DNA from: Diploptera punctata
Taxonomy: Eukaryota; Arthropoda; Insecta; Blattodea; Blaberidae
Assembly (NCBI GenBank): GCA_030220185.1
Contig: JASPKZ010007250.1
Coordinates: 1,649,001 to 1,713,000, forward strand
Length of the DNA stretch: 64,000 nt
Direction: 5' to 3'
Positions 10,430 to 20,789 of this stretch are shown piece by piece. Each line of letters opens with the position of its first letter. Position 1 is the first letter of the stretch. Made by a program: the position numbers and the translations under genes. The notes beneath the pieces were generated by a model. The model did not search any database. It saw only the letters and a list, made by a program, of their open reading frames with translations, and had not been told where the DNA came from.

Positions 10430-10650
10430 CCCTCTTTTACACTTTTCAAGGGACCATAGGGAAAGTGGTGTAACTTAGGGGAAAGTGTAATTTATGGGAA
10501 ACGAGGAGTTAAAAAATGTTAACCCCCATATGGATGAAGAAGAAGAAAAAATCTGTTCGATAAATACTACACTTTTTATATCAGTTAAGTTCAACTCGAC
10601 TCCTGGAATGGGAACATGAGACTAGATGAAGAAGAAGATGCGAAAATATG
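10430..10650 (+). repeat. Repeat shared with 19465-19550, then a LINE tail
   Basis: The block around CACTTTTCAAGGGA and AAAAAATGTTAACCCCC recurs at 19465-19550. From about 10590, GGAATGGGAACATGAGACTA followed by GAAGAAGAAG matches the 3' end of the LINE at 17575-18395. Confidence 0.45.
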
Positions 10651-10891
10651 AAAATGTATGAAATTCAGGTGTTAATTTTTTTTTTTAAATAATAATTTTA
10701 AAAAATTAGTTTAAAAAGCTTGAATGTTAATAATTTGTAAAAATAAAATAATTAAAAAACCTTAAATGTTAATAATTTGTAAAAATAAAAATAGTTAATC
10801 AGTAATTAATTATAATGAGTGGAAAAATCTAGCTAAATGCATGAACTTTCTGGCCCTACTTCTTAAATTTCATATAATTTAATTAATGTAC

Positions 10892-11046
10892 CTGCAATGC
10901 ACAACCATGGGCCCTGCATCAGGAGGATTCATATTACGAACACGACGTAGGAACTGCAGGAAGGGAGCGGGATGATCAGGCACACCATGGTCAGGCCACG
11001 CTGTGAACTGGAACTGCTTTACCTCTCGCCGTTCTGAGTAGCCAGC
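10892..11046 (-). CDS. Lar: Lar exon: WPD loop and catalytic cysteine
   Basis: The 155-base exon encodes [14 protein letters not shown], the WPD loop ([20 protein letters not shown]) and MVVHC, ending with two bases (AG) of the next serine codon. The catalytic cysteine is thus the last complete codon before the 612-base intron. Acceptor CAG is at 11047-11049 and donor GTACAT at 10886-10891. The general-acid aspartate of WPD is present, so this is the active domain. Confidence 0.97.
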
Positions 11047-11387
11047 CTGTAACATTTAATACATTTCACATAGCAGCTTACAAATAACTGACTCATTCAC
11101 AATACATACGTACCTATCTTAAACTAATATTTTCCAATTCATGAATTACATCATACACTGACTTCTTTGTTAATGTGATGCAATATACTGACTATAAGTA
11201 AAAATCTTACAAAGTTTAAAATTTTTCTTGCTTGTTTTAGCAACTTCTGAAAGAATGTAGCTATTGGCATTTGTTCTCATGAAAAGATTTTTTAAAAAGT
11301 TTTACAAATCTTTATTGTTCCTAAACAGTAGACATTAAAATGACTGTGACAAATATTTATATATATATACTTACTTACTTACTTACT

Positions 11388-11750
11388 CACTGGGCACTAT
11401 CGAACCCGTAGGTTCATGGCCACACGGACACAAGCTCTCCATACATCCCTATCCTGAGCTAATGCTTTCCAATCATTCCCTGTATAATCTACTTCCCTCA
11501 AATCATAGTTAATGTTGTTCTCCCACCTCATTCTTGGTCTACCAACTGGGTGTTTTCCTTCTGGCTTTCCTACAAGAAGCTTCCATGCAAGTCTTTCATT
11601 CCCCATACGTGCAACATGTCCTGCCCATTGCAGTCTACGAGACTTAACTGTTCTTATTATATCTGGCTTCCTATAAAGACCATGTAGTTCATTGTTATGT
11701 AGTCTTCTCCATTCACCTGTCTGTTCATCTCTCTTTGGTCCAAAAAATAT
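11388..11750 (-). pseudogene. LINE 'A' family 3' end
   Basis: The minus strand encodes RRLQWAGHVARMGNERLAWK, GRPRMRWENNINYDLREVDY and DRDVWRACVRVAMNLRV, the C-terminal tail of a LINE polyprotein. It is followed by an AGTA/GTAA-type repeat tail at about 11370-11390. It is 5'-truncated at about 11750. Other copies are at 15260, 20790, 51068, 53780 and 54575. Confidence 0.75.
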
Positions 11751-11754
11751 ATAT

Positions 11755-12150
11755 ATATAAAGAGAAAAATATACGCTCAGAGGGGGGTTTAAATCCAGGA
11801 TTTTTTGCCTTCTATGCCAATGCTCTATCAACTGAGCAACCTGAGCACTCCAATCTAAACACTATTTTTTCTCTTATACATTGTTAATTCCGAAGCACCA
11901 AATGCTACAAACCATTGCTTGATCACACAAATGGCGGCTTCTTTTTTTAAGAAGACTTTTATTGGAAATTAAACATTACTTTATAAAGCCAGTAGGTTTT
12001 TTCTATGTTTTAATTATCAATTTAATACTTCTCACTGAACGAAAAAAATATGCTCAGACTGGGGTTTGAACCCAGAACCTTTGGCTTTACATTCCAATGC
12101 TCTACCATTTGAGCTACCTGAGCATTTCAATATAAATGCAAATTACATTA
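11755..12150 (-). mobile_element. tRNA-like repeat, family 1, two minus units
   Basis: Two minus-strand tRNA-like modules (about 11780-11850 and 12050-12122) are separated by the family leader containing GGCGGCTTCTT and AGCCAGTAGG. The layout is a head-to-tail tandem of one truncated and one longer unit. Confidence 0.6.
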
Positions 12151-12213
12151 TTAATTCCTGAGCGCCTAATGCTATGAACTGTAGCATTTATATATATATA
12201 TATATATATCTTC

Positions 12214-12617
12214 TTCTTCTTCTTCCTTCCAAGTATTAGGCCAAGGCCTGTTACGATCCTATAGAAAATTCCTGGGAAATTCTCGTATAAGACTTGAAAG
12301 CATAATAATAGTCCCTTCGATTGGTTGCTGGCCAAAGGAAGGCAAGACCAGTGATGGGGCTGCCATCTTATAGCCTCTGGTCAGGGTTTTCTGGAGAAGA
12401 AAAGAAAATAAAGGAAACATGAAATGGAAGAAAGGAAAGACACCCTAGCCCTCGGATGCCCTAATAGCGTCGGGGTTGAAATAACAAGAGTTAACCAAGA
12501 GAGGTTAGATAGTAAAGTTAAAAGAGTGCAAAACACAAGTAAGTGGAAGAAATGTTTTGCACAGCTTGGGCACCTTGTGGTCGCCATTCACATATTCCCT
12601 AGATGAGGACCCCTGAG
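12214..12617 (+). mobile_element. 400-bp interspersed repeat
   Basis: A close copy lies at 35795-36215 and a partial inverted copy at 57612-57835. It begins with a TTC run plus CCTTCCAAGTATTAGGCCAA, the complement of the LINE 'B' 3' end at 21340-21375. It ends CTAGATGAGGACCCCT. It may be a LINE 3' region or a SINE sharing the LINE tail. Confidence 0.55.
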
Positions 12618-13009
12618 GGGAGAGAATTTAAATTATATGATACACACTGCGGAAGGACAACCGCAAGGCAACAGTTGTAATGCATTGAGAATGTCGCATA
12701 TATATATATCGCCTGCTTAAAACTAGGTTGTTCTAATTCCACTTTTTAAAAAAAACTTTTTTTCATATCTGTAATATTTTAGTACGTCTTCTGAATCAAT
12801 TTCAAACATAAAATTGTACATTTTGTAGCAAGAAAGTTATTAACCTCTTTCTTCAAAACAGTGTTATTATTGTGAATTAGGTAGTATCCAAAACTTGAAT
12901 GAACTCTTCTGAAATATTAAAAAAAAAACTGGAGTTAGAACAACCTCTTTCTAAGGAGGCAATATGTATATATATTTAACGTTGTTGGCAAATTAATATT
13001 CAGTTCTTA
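12618..13009. other. Gene-free stretch with a PLE end fragment
   Basis: Around 12650-12700, GGCAACAGTTGTAATGCATT and TTGAGAATGTCGCA match the hairpin part of the PLE at 37280-37870. The rest is AT-rich with no recognised feature. Confidence 0.4.
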
Positions 13010-13200
13010 AGTTATCATCATCATCTTCTTATTGTATCCTCCTTCCGGAAGGTAGATTCAAATATGCCTCCAACCAACTCTATCTTCCCATGCTTTGCTT
13101 CTTTTTAGTTCTTCCCAATCATATCCTCTTTCTTGTAAACTTTTCTTCACTTGGTTAATCCATCTTTCTCATTGTATCTTGAGATTTAACAGTCTTTGTG

Positions 13201-13380
13201 TTATATTGACTTAGGTTTTCATGGCCGGAGTTATTAAGATGATCTTGTAGAAGATTTCCGAGCTGTTGGCCATGGTCTTGAAGCTTGTATTTCCCCGACG
13301 TTTCGCCAGAGACTGCATCAGGGAACTACAAGCCTCAAGACCATGGCCAACAGCCCAGAAATCTTCTACAAGATCATCAT
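13201..13380 (-). mobile_element. 180-bp PLE hairpin element
   Basis: It is flanked by AGTCTTTGTG at 13191-13200 and 13381-13390. Two arms of about 50 bases (13237-13287 and 13327-13380) are complementary around a hammerhead-like core containing the complement of CCCGACGTTTCG, a string typical of Penelope hammerheads. It has no coding sequence. Confidence 0.7.
13297..13321 (-). ncRNA. Candidate hammerhead core, minimal stem III
   Basis: Minus strand: CTGATGC, a short stem II (CAG/CTG), GAAAC, GTC. A15.1-C15.2 pairs with G16.2-U16.1 without a loop, the very short stem III described for PLE ribozymes. A9 of the core is C, so the single copy is probably weak or dead. Flanking stem I extends through CTTGTA/TACAAG into the long arms. 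Confidence 0.6.
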
Positions 13381-13574
13381 AGTCTTTGTGGTAGTCTTTC
13401 CTTTTCCAATCTTGAGATTTAACAGTCTTTCCTTTTCCATTCTTTTTAAATGTCCAAACCATTTTAGTCTATTTTTCCTACATCTGTTATTAATTTTTCT
13501 ACATTTAATGTCATTTCTTATTCTATCTCTCTTTTTTTTTATGTACCATGCCATGTAAGAATTTCATTTCTATA

Positions 13575-13877
13575 AATAAATTAATGAGTCATTTTAACAT
13601 CTTACCTCATATTTCATGTTTTATCAAACACGGTAACTATAGTTTTCAAATGATCTTGTCATTCATTTTCAACCGCCATTATGACTACCGGATATTCGTT
13701 GGAATCTCCCTCTATAACGTTGCCATCTGGTGTTGATTTGACGAACTTTGAAATATCGTTGCCATCTGGTATTGATTTGATGAACTTCGAGATGAGGTCA
13801 CGTTCATCCGGAATGTCGAAATTCATAGATTTAAATTTGTTCTTCTGTATAAATATTTTCTCCCAAACTGTCAAATC
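13575..13877 (-). mobile_element. Truncated PLE 3' end (endonuclease C-terminus)
   Basis: A CATTTCTATA duplication flanks the insert (13565-13574 and 13878-13887). The minus strand encodes LTVWEKIFIQKNKFKSMNFD and PDERDLISKF, the same subfamily as 33739-34742. It ends with the ATGAGGTAAGATG-type terminus at 13600-13612. Confidence 0.8.
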
Positions 13878-13907
13878 CATTTCTATAGCTTGGATTCTGC
13901 TCAATTC

Positions 13908-14032
13908 TTCTTCTTCTTCTTCTTCCTTTCATGTGATAGACCTAGCGGTCTGTTGCAGTCTCAATCCAACGTTTGAAGGGTCTGTCCAATGATCTCATGC
14001 CTGGTGGCGGGTAATTTAAGATTTGATCTGGT
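13908..14032 (-). mobile_element. Short LINE 3' end with GAA tail
   Basis: The 125-bp insertion lies between two copies of ATTCTGCTCAATTC (13894-13907 and 14033-14046). On the minus strand it ends in a GAA run, a typical 3' tail for target-primed insertion. Confidence 0.75.
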
Positions 14033-14367
14033 ATTCTGCTCAATTCCTTCTTTGTATATGACCAAATCTCAGATGCATATGTTAGAACTGGCTTGAAATA
14101 AGTTTTATACATTTCCTAAGTAATCCAAATTTTATAAATTTTATTAGATATTGATATTATCGCCTCACTATGATGGATATCCAGCGGCTCGCTTTGTTTC
14201 CTCACAGATGTTATATATAATTAAATACAAAGATTCCGACTACCACTACTTGAATGTTAATCATTTTCAAGCATTGTCGCAGCACCCACTTTTATATAAA
14301 TGGACAACCATCATAGGGAGGCAATAATACAAGTATTGTGATATTTTGATAGGTAAGTTCTAGTGAA

Positions 14368-14722
14368 GTCCCGCGCCGTAGCCGAGCGGTTAAGGTAGGA
14401 AGCCTTGGCGCAGAGCTACGGGACTTGCGCTGGTTCAAGTCTCCATGGGGTAAGAAATTTTCTCATGGTATTTCGGCCAGTATGGGACCGGTGCCCACCC
14501 AGCATCGTGAGGCAATTGGGTAGCTACAATAAGTAGCGGCTCCAGGTTGAGGAACCAGCTATGACGGCTGGGGGACTCGACATGCTAACCACATGTCACC
14601 CCTACACTGGCTGTTGATCATCTACCTCTGTGATTGACACATGTGGATGTGAAGGGCCAGCAGCCGGCTGGTAAAAGGGCAACCGCTGAAAAGTGGAAAG
14701 ACCCTCAATCGGAATCAATCGG
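14368..14722 (+). mobile_element. SINE 1 (tRNA-headed), full copy
   Basis: The 355-bp element is flanked by AAGTTCTAGTGAA (14355-14367, 14723-14735). Its head GTAGCCGAGCGGTTAAGG plus GGTTCAAGTCTCC resembles boxes A and B of a Leu/Ser-type tRNA. A conserved body follows (GGGACCGGTGCCCACC). It has no ORF. Other copies are at 35333, 51269 and 62740, all plus strand. Confidence 0.85.
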
Positions 14723-14769
14723 AAGTTCTAGTGAAAAGCCATTGGTGCTCTTGGGAATTGAAATGTATA

Positions 14770-14930
14770 CGACAAAAATTTGCACTTAGATTGGAGGCCT
14801 TGGATAGCTAAGTGGTAGAACATTAGTGTATTAAGCAAAAAGTCCTGGGTTCAAACCACAGTCTAGTGTATATTTTTCTCTTCAAATTTAATTTGACCTT
14901 CAATGAGAAATGTTAAATTTGTAATAAGAA
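14770..14930 (+). mobile_element. tRNA-like repeat, family 1, single unit
   Basis: The leader end, a tRNA-like module at about 14796-14870 (GGATAGCTAAGTGGTAGAAC and GGTTCAAACC) and the family tail ending in a GTAATAAG string. The module is diverged. It stops 15 bases before the Lar donor site at 14940-14945. Confidence 0.55.
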
Positions 14931-14945
14931 GAGGTGAAGACTTAC

Positions 14946-15164
14946 TTTATGAATCTGAAAGGTGCGTATACAATATGTCGCTAGCTCTTGAATATCTGTT
15001 ATTGTGACAGTCATGGCTCCATAAGTGTCTGTACCTCTCGTGGGCCAGTACTGATCACATTTAATACGTGTTCTCTCTTCTAGTTTTGTCATCATTACTA
15101 TTGTAGCTGATCTCAACTCCCAGCACATGCGCCAGAAATCAGCAAAAGTATCTTGAAGAGGACC
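14946..15164 (-). CDS. Lar: Lar exon: phosphatase D1 core
   Basis: This exon of 73 codons begins [20 protein letters not shown], continues with [16 protein letters not shown], and ends IRTFQIHK. This is the central beta-sheet and helix region of phosphatase domain D1. Acceptor CAG is at 15165-15167 and donor GTAAGT at 14940-14945, phase 0 on both sides. A tRNA-like repeat ends almost at the donor site. Confidence 0.97.
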
Positions 15165-15259
15165 CTGTAACACAATAATAACATTAAAATATCATAATCA
15201 CATGGACAGTTGTCAGATAGCCTTAAATATTAACCCATTTGCCTCAGAAGATGAGGTAC

Positions 15260-16089
15260 TAACTAACTCACTGGCACTATCAAACCCATGGGTTCATGAC
15301 CGTGCGGACATAAGCTCTCTATACATGCCTATCCTGAGCTAATTTTTTCCAATCATCCCCTGTATAATCTACTTCCCTCAAATCTTAGTTAATGTTATTC
15401 TCCCACCTCATTCTTGGTTTACCAACTGGGCGTTTTCCCTTTGGTTTTTCTACAAGAAGCTTCCTTGCACGTCTTTCATTCCCCATTTGTGCCACATGTC
15501 CTGCCCATCGCAGTCTACGAGACTTAACTGTTCTCATTATATCTGGCTTCCTATAAAGACCATGTAATTCACTGTTATTCAGTCTTCTCCATTCACGTGT
15601 CTGTTCATCTCTCTTTGATCCAAAAATTTTCCTAAGAACTTTATTCTCAAATACTCGTAATCTCCTTTCCTACCTTAAAGTAAGAGTCCATATTTTCAAT
15701 CCATATAATATAACTGACAGAATAATAGTTTTATATATTTTCAGTTTAACGTTTTTTGAAAGGAGTTTGGGATGTCAAGAGTCTCTGTAATGCATAATAG
15801 CACACATTTCCAGAATTGAGCCTATGTTTAATTTCCTTATGCATCTCATTCCTGTTTGTGTTTATTGTTCCCAGTTATTTGAATTCAGCCATTTCCTCAA
15901 AATTTTCCCCATTTGTCATTAGCTGTCCATTTCCATTATATAATGTATTTCTATGTGTGACCATATATTTAGTTTTATTGATATTTCCTTCCAGTCCCAA
16001 TTTCTTAGTGTTACTCAGTAGTGTGTGTGTGTTGGCCTTTAGTACCTCCTCGCTATTGCCAATAGTACTACATCATCAGCATAAAGTAA
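15260..16089 (-). mobile_element. LINE 'A', 830-bp truncated copy
   Basis: A 15-base duplication CAGAAGATGAGGTAC flanks it (15245-15259, 16090-16104). The minus strand begins in the reverse transcriptase C-terminal half and ends with a GTTA tail (complement ACTAACTAACTC at 15258-15269). Frames are broken by stops and indels. Confidence 0.8.
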
Positions 16090-16359
16090 CAGAAGATGAG
16101 GTACACTTGCTTAACTCTGCCTGTTATATATTTTGCAATATTTTGTACATCCCTTGGTACGGCAATCTTTTGTTAACATTTATGAACACTAGAAGAATGT
16201 GTTTTGGCCTTCACCCTTATTGAGATTTCAAATACCATCATCTTTTGTACGTTTTGAATTTCTGAAAGTTAAAAACCAGAATATGGTGATTTAATATCCG
16301 GTTTCTGGGGAAATGCATTGAGCATTTATCCTGAAGTGAATGGGTTAAGGAATATTCCT

Positions 16360-16945
16360 TTAATAGTAAGTGGAGAACATATTTTTAACGACTCACCTCA
16401 CACAATTGCAAATTTCTTTGATATCAATGGTTTCAGATGATATCTCATCCCTCTTCAGTCATGACTTCCATTCATGACTGAAAAGGGACAAGATGTCATC
16501 TGAAACTGTTGGTATCAAAGAAATTTGAAATTGTATGAGGTGAGTCGTTAAAAATATGTTCTTTTCTCACTATTAATGATATAACCTCATAATGTTTACT
16601 TTCCAACATTAATTTGAACATTCCTTTGTTCCATATTCTATAAGCTAATTCTTTTTAATTTTTTAAAATTTTAATTAAATTTTATTTTATTTTATTTAAA
16701 TTAATATTGGGAAGCAAACATTATGAGGTTATATCATTAATAGTGAGTGGAGAACATATTTTAATCGACTCACCTCATACATTTTCAAACTTCTTTGATA
16801 CCGATGGTTTCAGACAATAGTGACACTCAAATAGTGACTGATGAAGGACATGATATTGTCTGAAACCATCGGTATCAAAGAAGTTTGAAAATGTATGAGG
16901 TGAGTCGATTAAAATATGTTCTCCACTCACTATTAATTAATTTAA
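16360..16945. mobile_element. Two related PLE terminal hairpins
   Basis: Hairpin 1 is at about 16360-16610 and hairpin 2 at about 16705-16945. Arms begin GACTCACCTCA and end TGAGGTGAGTC. Both carry the outer signature AACATTATGAGGTTATA or its complement. Hairpin 2 keeps an intact hammerhead core in its right arm. In hairpin 1 the cores are damaged (CTGAAAA in the right arm). Confidence 0.7.
16835..16877 (+). ncRNA. Candidate hammerhead ribozyme
   Basis: TGA, CTGATGA, stem II (A-G-bulge-ACA / TGTCT), GAAA, stem III CC-ATC-GG with A15.1-U16.1, cleavage triplet GTA, then TCA pairing with TGA. All core bases match the consensus. The left arm of the palindrome lacks the CTGATGA block. Confidence 0.65.
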
Positions 16946-17574
16946 TTTATTTATTTCATTTAATTAACAAAAATAAGCAGTATGATACAAAATAAAGCCA
17001 AATGCTATAATTTAATTAAAAGCCTCTTATTAAAATCAGGATATACCACTGAACTGTAAAAAAATTGTATAAAACATTTTAAAACTGTATTAATTGACAA
17101 AACCAAAAGTAGCATGTTTGAAATAACCAGAAGTAGAATGCAGAACATTAACAAGGGAACTGCTAACCATTACATACCAAAACCTACCTTGAAAATTCTC
17201 ACAGAGAAGTGTTGTGACGTACCAAGGCCAAATCCAAAAAATGGTGCCGCTTTTAATTGCAAGGCAAAGAAATCCAAGCCAGAATCCAGCAATGGCAACC
17301 CACTGTACAGAGCAGATAGACATTCCTGCTTGAGTTAGAACAGAGTGGAGTGAGACAGGGGCTGCATGGATGCATCAAGTGAGGAGTTGTATTACTTCCC
17401 TGCAGTTTAAATGAGAGATTTGGCACTGGATTTTATTGTCTTACAGTTAAAAGCGGCAGATAATATTCTGGTCACAGCCTTGGTACATCACAATGCTTCT
17501 ATGGGAGAAATTTCAACAGATTTCGGTATGCAATGGTTTATGTTCCCTTGTAATTAAGCAAAATTTTGAAGTTA
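16946..17574. other. Gene-free stretch
   Basis: AT-rich intron sequence. A plus-strand ORF at 17114-17338 (74 codons) and a minus-strand ORF overlap here. Neither resembles a family I know, and I do not call a gene. Confidence 0.35.
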
Positions 17575-18395
17575 GATAAAATACCAGATGAAATAGATGA
17601 TAGTAGAATAAGATGGTATGGTTAATATTAAAAGAATGAATATTGGAAAGATGTACAAACTAAAATTGCAATGGCAAAAAATGCAACCAAGACATTACAT
17701 GGAATAATTTGGAACAAAAATATTATAAAGGAAACTAAAATGCAAATTTATAACAGCATAATACTTTTGTTATGTGGAAGTGAACCTTGGTCTTTGACGG
17801 AATTACAAAAGAATAAAATTAGAACAGTTCAATTAGATTATCGTAGAAGAAGCCTTCAAAAAATAAGACAGGAATTCCTTTAGAGAGAAATGAATGTCAC
17901 CACATCTGTTGTTAAGAGGATTGAAAATCAAACTCTTAAATGGTATGGCCATGTACAAAGAATGGAAAATGAAAGATGGTCAAAAAATACATACCAATGG
18001 TCACCCTCCTGGAAGAAATAAATGTGGCAGACCAAGTTGGAAATGGAAAACTTATGTCAGGACTATAATGGATGATAGGAACTTGGAAGGAGCAGATTGG
18101 AATGATAGAAATAAATGGAAACTGAAGACGGCAAACCTATAAGTGGAGGAAAGCCGAAGAAGAATATTGGAAAGATAACAAGACAAGGACTAGAATTTAG
18201 ATTAGGAAGGAAGAGACCAAGCAGTCAGTCATGATATAGATAGGAGAAACAAGTTAAGAAGAATGTCAACAAAAGAGGAGTTGAATGGACGGGTATGTTG
18301 GAAGAGGGAACATTGAAAGAGTGAGACAGATGGAGGTTTCATCCAAAACTCAGCCTATGGAACGGGGACATGAGACTAGATGTAGAAGAAGATCC
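17575..18395 (+). pseudogene. LINE 'C' 3' end
   Basis: The plus strand encodes TKMQIYNSIILLLCGSEPWS, then, in another frame, LKWYGHVQRMENE, GRNKCGRPSWKWKTYV and DRNLEGADWNDRNKWKLKT. This is the C-terminal tail of a third LINE family. It ends GGGGACATGAGACTAGATG plus a GAAGAAGA tail at about 18380. At least two frameshifts are present. Confidence 0.7.
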
Positions 18396-18459
18396 TATAA
18401 TTCTCTTCCATGACATCATTTGTCTCTCAATTAAAAATAAAGTAAAACATGTTTCAATT

Positions 18460-18870
18460 TATGGTGAAATTAAATGTTTCTTATCTCTCCTCATATAAAT
18501 CTTCTAAGTAGATTGTGATTTCGAGACCATAACGGTACTTGGTCCGAAAAAAATTTAATTGAATCAAAAGCCACTGTAATTAAACAAACAGACAAACAAA
18601 AGGAACTCGCGGTTTGCGAAAAGATCCACATTTAGAAAAACAAAGGAAAACTTATGAACTTCGAAATTCCCACAAATTTTTACCTGATCCAGAGGTTCAT
18701 CGGTCCACCAACAGAGGGAGGAAGAAGAGTTTCTTCCGATCGACATAACAACAGTCGCCAAAAAAGTACTGAAGATGAGACCATTATGGTCTTGAAATCG
18801 CAATCTACTTAGAAGATTTATATGAGGAGAGGTAAGAAACATTTAATTTCACCATAAATTAAATCTCATA
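18460..18870. mobile_element. PLE inverted dimer with endonuclease tail, TCGCGA family
   Basis: The left arm starts at 18477 (TTCTTATCTCTCCTCATA) and the right arm ends at 18840. The middle (18560-18760) carries the endonuclease tail (EKIH, KNKGKLMNFEIP-like) in broken frames. The terminal signature is at 18865-18890. Same family as 46249-51055. Confidence 0.7.
18766..18808 (+). ncRNA. Candidate hammerhead ribozyme
   Basis: GTA, CTGAAGA, stem II GAGACC/GGTCTT (last pair wobble), GAAA, stem III TCGCAAT with one mismatch, triplet ATC, TAC. The core is consensus. The stem III mismatch makes it weaker than the copy at 8143-8185. Confidence 0.6.
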
Positions 18871-18984
18871 GTGATTAATTCCTATAAAAGTTAAATAAAA
18901 AAATGTTTCAATTTGCTTTCAAAGATTGAAGATATTTCTGCAACTTCTGTTACAAGTAATATTAAAATATGCTATAAGCTGGAA

Positions 18985-19400
18985 GATTGGAGATTTGAGT
19001 CCTGTTGGAGGTCAGGATTTTTAAACTGACTTAATCATTCTGGTGGCATCATGGCCTGGGGTTGACTCAGCCTCTAATGAAAATGAGCATTAGATACTTA
19101 TTCGGGGGGTAAAGATGAGGAAGGTCAAGACCCATTGTAGTACCACTGACATAGGCCTTGGTACCATTGATGATGATAATATGGAGAAGTGCAGGAATGA
19201 AGTTTTTGACAGGATAAAATGGGAGGAACCCAAGAACAACCTACCATGACTCCGACTTATCCACCAAAAACTACAATGGATTAACCAAGTTATGAAGTCT
19301 GGGCTTAGAGGTTGAGGGAGAGTGACTTGTGCCACGAAGCCACCAACATTCATGGTGCATTTAACTAAATAATATTTTTTAATATATACTAACAAACCTA
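18985..19400 (+). repeat. Interspersed repeat with GGCATCATGGCC core
   Basis: The core GGTGGCATCATGGCCTGGGG plus CAGCCTCTAATG recurs at 22975-23050 and, diverged, at 53440-53500. It has no ORF. It is probably a SINE or another non-autonomous family, with ends not resolved. Confidence 0.5.
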
Positions 19401-19944
19401 ACAAGTTAAAAAATTGGGGCTGGAAGTCAACATCAATAAAACTAAAAATATGGTCACACATTAAAACACTTTTCAAGGGAGCAGAGGGAAAGTAGTGTAA
19501 ATTGTGGGAAGTGATGAGGAGCTAAAAAAATGTTGACCCCCCCCCCCCCATATTCTGCACTCTGCAACTGTTAAAAAAAAAAAAAAAAAAAAAGGCACTG
19601 ACTGGGATAATATACAATATTGGCTAAATATTATGCGTTTTTTTTATTTAAAATGAAATTTTATCCACATATCCTGTCTTTGATTTATTTATAAGAGAAG
19701 GTATGATGTGAGGTGTAAAGAATTTTATTTTAAATTGAACCTCATAGTGACATTTCCTATAATAATTCAATGTAATGTATGTTTTGAACAGCTGTAATCA
19801 TAAAATGGCTTTCTTTCTTTTACTTTCTCCATTTCAAAAATAGATAAAGAGAGATTTAAAAAAATTGTTTTGCTATTGTTAGTACACGATTAAATTCCAG
19901 AAATGTCCGTCAGCTAAGCCAGTTTTGGTGGCTGAATGAACATG
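19401..19944. other. Gene-free stretch with homopolymers
   Basis: A fragment shared with 10430-10530, then C and A homopolymer runs at about 19538-19594. A PLE terminal signature (AACCTCATAGTGACATTTCC) lies at 19737-19760. Nothing else is recognised. Confidence 0.4.
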
Positions 19945-20200
19945 CTTTACTCATTATCGATTGTACAGAAGCCAGCTTCGTTGGCTCATTCAACTTCTTT
20001 GCTCTTTATCGATAGTACAGAAACCAGCTTCGTTGGCTCATTCAACTTGCTTTGCTGTTTATCGATAGTACAGAAACCAGCTTCGTTGGCTCATTCAACT
20101 TGCTTTGCTGTTTATCGATAGCACTTCTCTATGTATCGATAGTACAGACGCCAGCTTCGTTGGCTCAATGAACTTGCTCAGCTATATATCGATTGTCCAT
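19945..20200 (+). repeat. Minisatellite, about 53-bp unit, with TATCGATA sites
   Basis: Roughly five units with core CCAGCTTCGTTGGCTCATTC. TATCGATA occurs at 20007-20014, 20060-20067, 20113-20120 and 20134-20141, and TATCGATT at 19955-19962 and 20187-20194. TATCGATA is the insect DNA-replication-related element bound by DREF. Function here is only inferred. Confidence 0.75.
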
Positions 20201-20379
20201 AAGCGAAATAATCGATCAAATAAATCGAATATCTTCGATCTTTAATGCGAAAGATCGACGTGATATGACGTAATTAGCGGGAAAATCAAATTGCAGAAAT
20301 GTTTTTTTATTTTTTAATTCAATGCCACCACTTGTCATTTCGACATTCTGGTATTCTCTCCTGGCATGGCACTATTGTA

Positions 20380-20675
20380 ACCCACTTCTGAGGTTGGGGC
20401 GCCTATAAGGCAGAGTTACACTGCCCCGATGATAAATATGATGATGGTAATGATGTGCCAGGAGAGGCCTTAATCCTAAAGTTAATGAATATGTTAATAA
20501 TGGCCAGATGATGTTCAGGGACTGTTTGGGCCTTAAAGTTTCCTGACAATTGTCTTACAGGTGAGGAAAAACCCCCAAAAAAGCCAACATCCAGGAAACT
20601 TGTCCCGACAGTAAATTGAACCCGGGCCTGCTGCATGACAAGACAGCATGCTACCTCGAAACCACAGTAGTGAAT
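20380..20675 (-). mobile_element. SINE 3 (tRNA-headed), diverged copy
   Basis: On the minus strand the head contains TTTCGAGGTAGCATGCTG and a GGTTCAATTTAC box B-like string. The body matches 23700-24022, 33256-33596 and 60928-61296 (GGGACTGTTTGGGCCTTAAA, TTGTCTTACAGGTGAGG, complemented). Confidence 0.65.
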
Positions 20676-20789
20676 GTAAAAATTGAGTATTTTAAAACAT
20701 TGTAAATGTAGGGAAACTGAAGGGACCTTTAAAGAATGTTGTAAAAGGTGGGAAAATGTTAAATATGGGAATGTAAAAGCGAGATAATA

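Larger units (their letters stand above)
13010..14115 (-). mobile_element. LINE fragment hosting three insertions
   Basis: The minus-strand LINE tail can be followed through 14047-14115, 13878-13907, 13381-13574 and 13010-13200. Pieces include RLKWFGHLKRMEKERLLNLK. Each gap is an insertion with its own target duplication: 13908-14032, 13575-13877 and 13201-13380. The LINE is therefore older than all three. Confidence 0.7.

Noticed and set aside
14371..14460. Leu/Ser tRNA gene at the SINE head
   Set aside because: The head is followed by a conserved 260-base body and flanked by target duplications in four copies, so it is a SINE promoter region.
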